In this document: piece after piece, positions 40,708 through 42,824 of the stretch
How positions within the stretch are numbered: the stretch's first letter is position 1
Layout: each line of letters opens with the position of its first letter
Assembly: GCA_937901445.1 (NCBI GenBank)
Contig: CALDHY010000088.1
Location: 1 to 42,824, forward strand
Direction: 5' to 3'
DNA: 42,824 nt
Origin: an uncultured Selenomonadales bacterium
GTDB lineage: Bacteria; Bacillota; Negativicutes; Selenomonadales; Selenomonadaceae
Program-made: the position numbers and the translations under genes
The notes under the pieces: generated by a model
Told to the model about the DNA's origin: nothing
The model's database searches: none
What the model saw: the letters and a program-made list of their open reading frames with translations, nothing else

Positions 40708-41993
40708 AAATCATATTTCAAGCCGAAATAGGCGGCGCGTTCGTCTTTGTGATTAAGATGGTGGAACTGCGCGAGCAATGAGGCGTTGTCTGTAATTTTG
40801 AATTGAGACTTCAGGCGAAGATTAAAATCATTAGGATCAAAAGCTTCAGCCGAAAAAGTAGCCGCGCCCGCGTAAGCATCAACTGCCACGCCCGGTTTTC
40901 CGGCGATAATTCCTGCGCGCGCTCCAAAATCTTCCCAGCGTTTTGCAATTTGCGCGTTTAATTTCGAGCCGTCGCCAATATCCTCAACGCCCAAATTCAA
41001 GCCGGTACCGTCTTTTGAAATTTCCAAGTTTAAATTTGTATTCCAATCGTGATTTTTGCCGCTGTAAAGCATTTCAACAGAAGGATTAAATTCAACTGCA
41101 GTTGCCGCACCGTCAACTTTGCCCAAAAGACTATTTGCGCGTTCAGAAATTTCTTTGGCGTTTGCAACCGTCGCCTTTAAATCTTCGGCAACTTTTTTAT
41201 CACCGAGTGCGCCGTTCATATTGTTTGCAATTTCGGCAACAGATTTTGTCGTGGCGGCAATATTTGAAAGCGTGGCTTGCAGTTGTTGGACAGTTTGCGG
41301 GTCGCCGGCGAATTTGTCAAGATTAGCCGTCATATGTTCAACAGTTTTCATTGTAGTATTCATCGAAGTTAAAAGCGCGTTCATTTGTTGCGCCATTTGA
41401 TTAACTTGACCTTCGTTTGTGGCGGCTATTCTGTCAAAAGTTTCAGTGAGTTTGTTGACGTGTTCAGAGGCTTGCTTTAAGTTATCGCTCATTTCTACGA
41501 CAGATTTTTGAAAGGCGTCATTGCCGATAATTTTTTCAACGTCTTGTAAAAGTGTATCGACTTTGCCCATAACTTTATCCATACTTTCAAAGATTGAATT
41601 CATATCAGCTTCTTCAGTAACTTTGATTGAATCGCCGTTCATCAAATAATCGCCGTTGTCAATACCGGGCGTAATGTTTACAAACTTTGAACCCATAACC
41701 CCTACGCTGGTAATATTCGCCGTTGAATTATCAGGGATTTTTATATTTTCATCGATTTTCATTGTGACAAGGACGCCGCCATTTGCATTAACGATAGAAT
41801 CAACTTTGCCGACAGGAACGCCGCTAAGGCGCACGTCTGCTGAAGATTCAAGCCCCAAAACTTGTCTGAAAGGCGCGTACAAAATAAATTGCTTGTCAGA
41901 GCCAAAATCTATTTCGCCCAAGCCGATAAGCGCGGCACTCAACATTGAAAGCCCGCCAATAGCAAACGCGCCTACTTTTGCTTCTGCACTCAA
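40704..41993 (-). CDS. mlaD: MlaD-like MCE protein with C-terminal beta-barrel-like domain
   Basis: A 429-residue phospholipid-transport protein. Membrane anchor about 9-27. MCE domain about 33-120, with SSADVRLSGVPVGKVDSI and VGVMGSKFVNITPG. A long amphipathic helical region follows (about 135-290, with DTLLQDVEKIIG and MNALLTSMNTTMKTVEHM), then about 130 residues of alternating beta-strands from VEFNPSVEMLYSG to a final YFGLKYDF, typical of an outer-membrane barrel end. Proteobacterial MlaD lacks these last parts. A similar one-protein bridge has been described in Veillonella parvula. The start is TTG with AGAGGTGAT, 12 nt after mlaF. Confidence 0.88.
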   Translation of the reverse strand: MSAEAKVGAFAIGGLSMLSAALIGLGEIDFGSDKQFILYAPFRQVLGLESSADVRLSGVPVGKVDSIVNANGGVLVTMKIDENIKIPDNSTANITSVGVMGSKFVNITPGIDNGDYLMNGDSIKVTEEADMNSIFESMDKVMGKVDTLLQDVEKIIGNDAFQKSVVEMSDNLKQASEHVNKLTETFDRIAATNEGQVNQMAQQMNALLTSMNTTMKTVEHMTANLDKFAGDPQTVQQLQATLSNIAATTKSVAEIANNMNGALGDKKVAEDLKATVANAKEISERANSLLGKVDGAATAVEFNPSVEMLYSGKNHDWNTNLNLEISKDGTGLNLGVEDIGDGSKLNAQIAKRWEDFGARAGIIAGKPGVAVDAYAGAATFSAEAFDPNDFNLRLKSQFKITDNASLLAQFHHLNHKDERAAYFGLKYDF

Positions 41994-42005
41994 ATTATCA
42001 CCTCT

Positions 42006-42728
42006 TTAAAGCACGCGGAAAAATTCTTTAATGCGCCGGTCGTCAATCTTTTTAAAATTTTCAACCGTATCAACAGCAATTAAATCGCCGCTGTAAACCA
42101 TTGCAATTCTGTCAGCAATTCGGCACGCACTAACCATATCATGAGTAACAACAATGCTTGTGACATTCAAGGCTTTTTGTGTTGAAATAATCAGTTCGTC
42201 AATCTTGTTGGTAGTTACGGGATCCAAGCCGCTTGAAGGTTCATCGTAAAAAATAATTTTCGGCTCAAAGGCAATGGCGCGGGCAAGTGAAACGCGCTTT
42301 TTCATACCGCCTGAAAGTTCATTGGGCATAAGCTTTTCAACGCCTTCAAGTCCGACCTGCGCGAGTTTTTCCTTAACAATCCGGTTAATTTTTTCACGCG
42401 GCAAATTGGTATGTTCGACAAGACCGAACGCCACGTTGTCTCCAACAGTCATAGAATCGAAGAGCGCGGAATATTGAAAAACCATTCCCATTTTTAATCG
42501 AATTTTTGTCATTTGTTCTTCATTAAAATTTGAAATATCTTCGCCGTCAATTAAAATTTTGCCGCTTGTAGGTTTAATTAACCCGATCACAAGTCTAAGC
42601 AAAGTGGACTTGCCGGAGCCGCTGCCGCCGATAATAGCTAAAGTTTCGCCGTCGGGAATAGTTAAATTTATATTGTTGAGGGCGCGTTTTTCGCCGAAAA
42701 ATTTTGAAACGTTGACAATTTCTATCAT
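42006..42728 (-). CDS. mlaF: MlaF-like ABC transporter ATP-binding protein
   Basis: A 240-residue ATPase of the Mla phospholipid transporter. Walker A GGSGSGKST (34-42), Q-loop region MVFQYSALFDSMTVGDNVAFGL (typical of MlaF), signature LSGGMKKRVSLARAIA, Walker B KIIFYDEPSSGLDP and the switch His in VVTHDM are all intact. The frame stays open to the window edge, but the ATG at 42728 has GGAG upstream and starts the domain (MIEIVNVSKFFG). mlaD follows. The permease gene mlaE is not visible and may lie beyond the right edge. Confidence 0.93.
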   Translation of the reverse strand: MIEIVNVSKFFGEKRALNNINLTIPDGETLAIIGGSGSGKSTLLRLVIGLIKPTSGKILIDGEDISNFNEEQMTKIRLKMGMVFQYSALFDSMTVGDNVAFGLVEHTNLPREKINRIVKEKLAQVGLEGVEKLMPNELSGGMKKRVSLARAIAFEPKIIFYDEPSSGLDPVTTNKIDELIISTQKALNVTSIVVTHDMVSACRIADRIAMVYSGDLIAVDTVENFKKIDDRRIKEFFRVL

Positions 42729-42824
42729 AGAGACTCCAAGATTTAAAAAAAAGAAATTTAGTGATGGTGTCGCCCGCCGCACTCCGTTTTTACCGGCAAC
42801 GTTAAAATTTCTGCAACGCATGCA

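Noticed and set aside
42729..42821. N-terminal extension of MlaF up to the window edge
   Set aside because: The frame is open, but the family start and the GGAG site both point to the ATG at 42728.

Overview
The window looks like chromosomal DNA of a flagellated diderm Firmicute, most likely of the class Negativicutes (Selenomonas-like). This is inferred from gene content only. Firmicute-type genes (rbgA/ylqF, the CsrA-FliW pair with a DUF6470/YviE gene, an YnbB-type PLP enzyme) sit beside outer-membrane genes (BamA, TamB, TolC, MlaF, a long MlaD, an autotransporter) and LPS heptose genes. TTG and GTG starts with good Shine-Dalgarno sites are frequent. No rRNA, tRNA or CRISPR was seen.

Layout. 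(1) 0.1-10.2 kb, minus strand: a late flagellar operon, flgM - flgN - second flgN-like - flgK - flgL - DUF6470 - fliW - csrA - flaG - fliD - fliS - fliT-like. It has a sigma-28-like promoter in front of flgM and a strong terminator after the last gene. A CheY-like/CheX-like pair lies just upstream. (2) 11.5-19.7 kb, minus: an NhaC-type antiporter, a YjiH-type membrane protein, an autotransporter, a binding lipoprotein paired with a Cache-GGDEF diguanylate cyclase, and a lone larB. (3) 19.7-23.3 kb: an HxlR regulator divergent from an NAD(P)-binding oxidoreductase, then recT and an YnbB-like gene. (4) 23.6-30.4 kb, mostly plus: a short FliD-like protein, argC, the heptose genes rfaE1 and rfaE2, an ADP-ribosylglycohydrolase-macro domain fusion, dedA (minus) and rbgA. 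(5) 30.5-42.8 kb, minus: mlaF - mlaD - tolC - tamB - bamA, then fliB, a YdjM-like membrane protein and a TSCPD protein.

The most notable points are these. recT is interrupted by a 303-nt sequence with the hallmarks of a group I intron: a P1 helix with U.G at the splice site, P3, P4, P6, P7, P8, a J8/7 of AAGAGA and a terminal G. Exact removal restores a 264-residue RecT. The intron carries an octamer-repeat hairpin in its P5 region, and the same family occurs between two genes 7 kb away. A second family of heptamer-repeat hairpins (TTAAGGA/TTAGGGA units) occupies at least eight intergenic spots and often supplies the stop codon of the gene before it. The ADP-ribosylglycohydrolase-macro fusion has lost the macro glycine loop, and MlaD ends in a beta-strand-rich domain that could reach the outer membrane.
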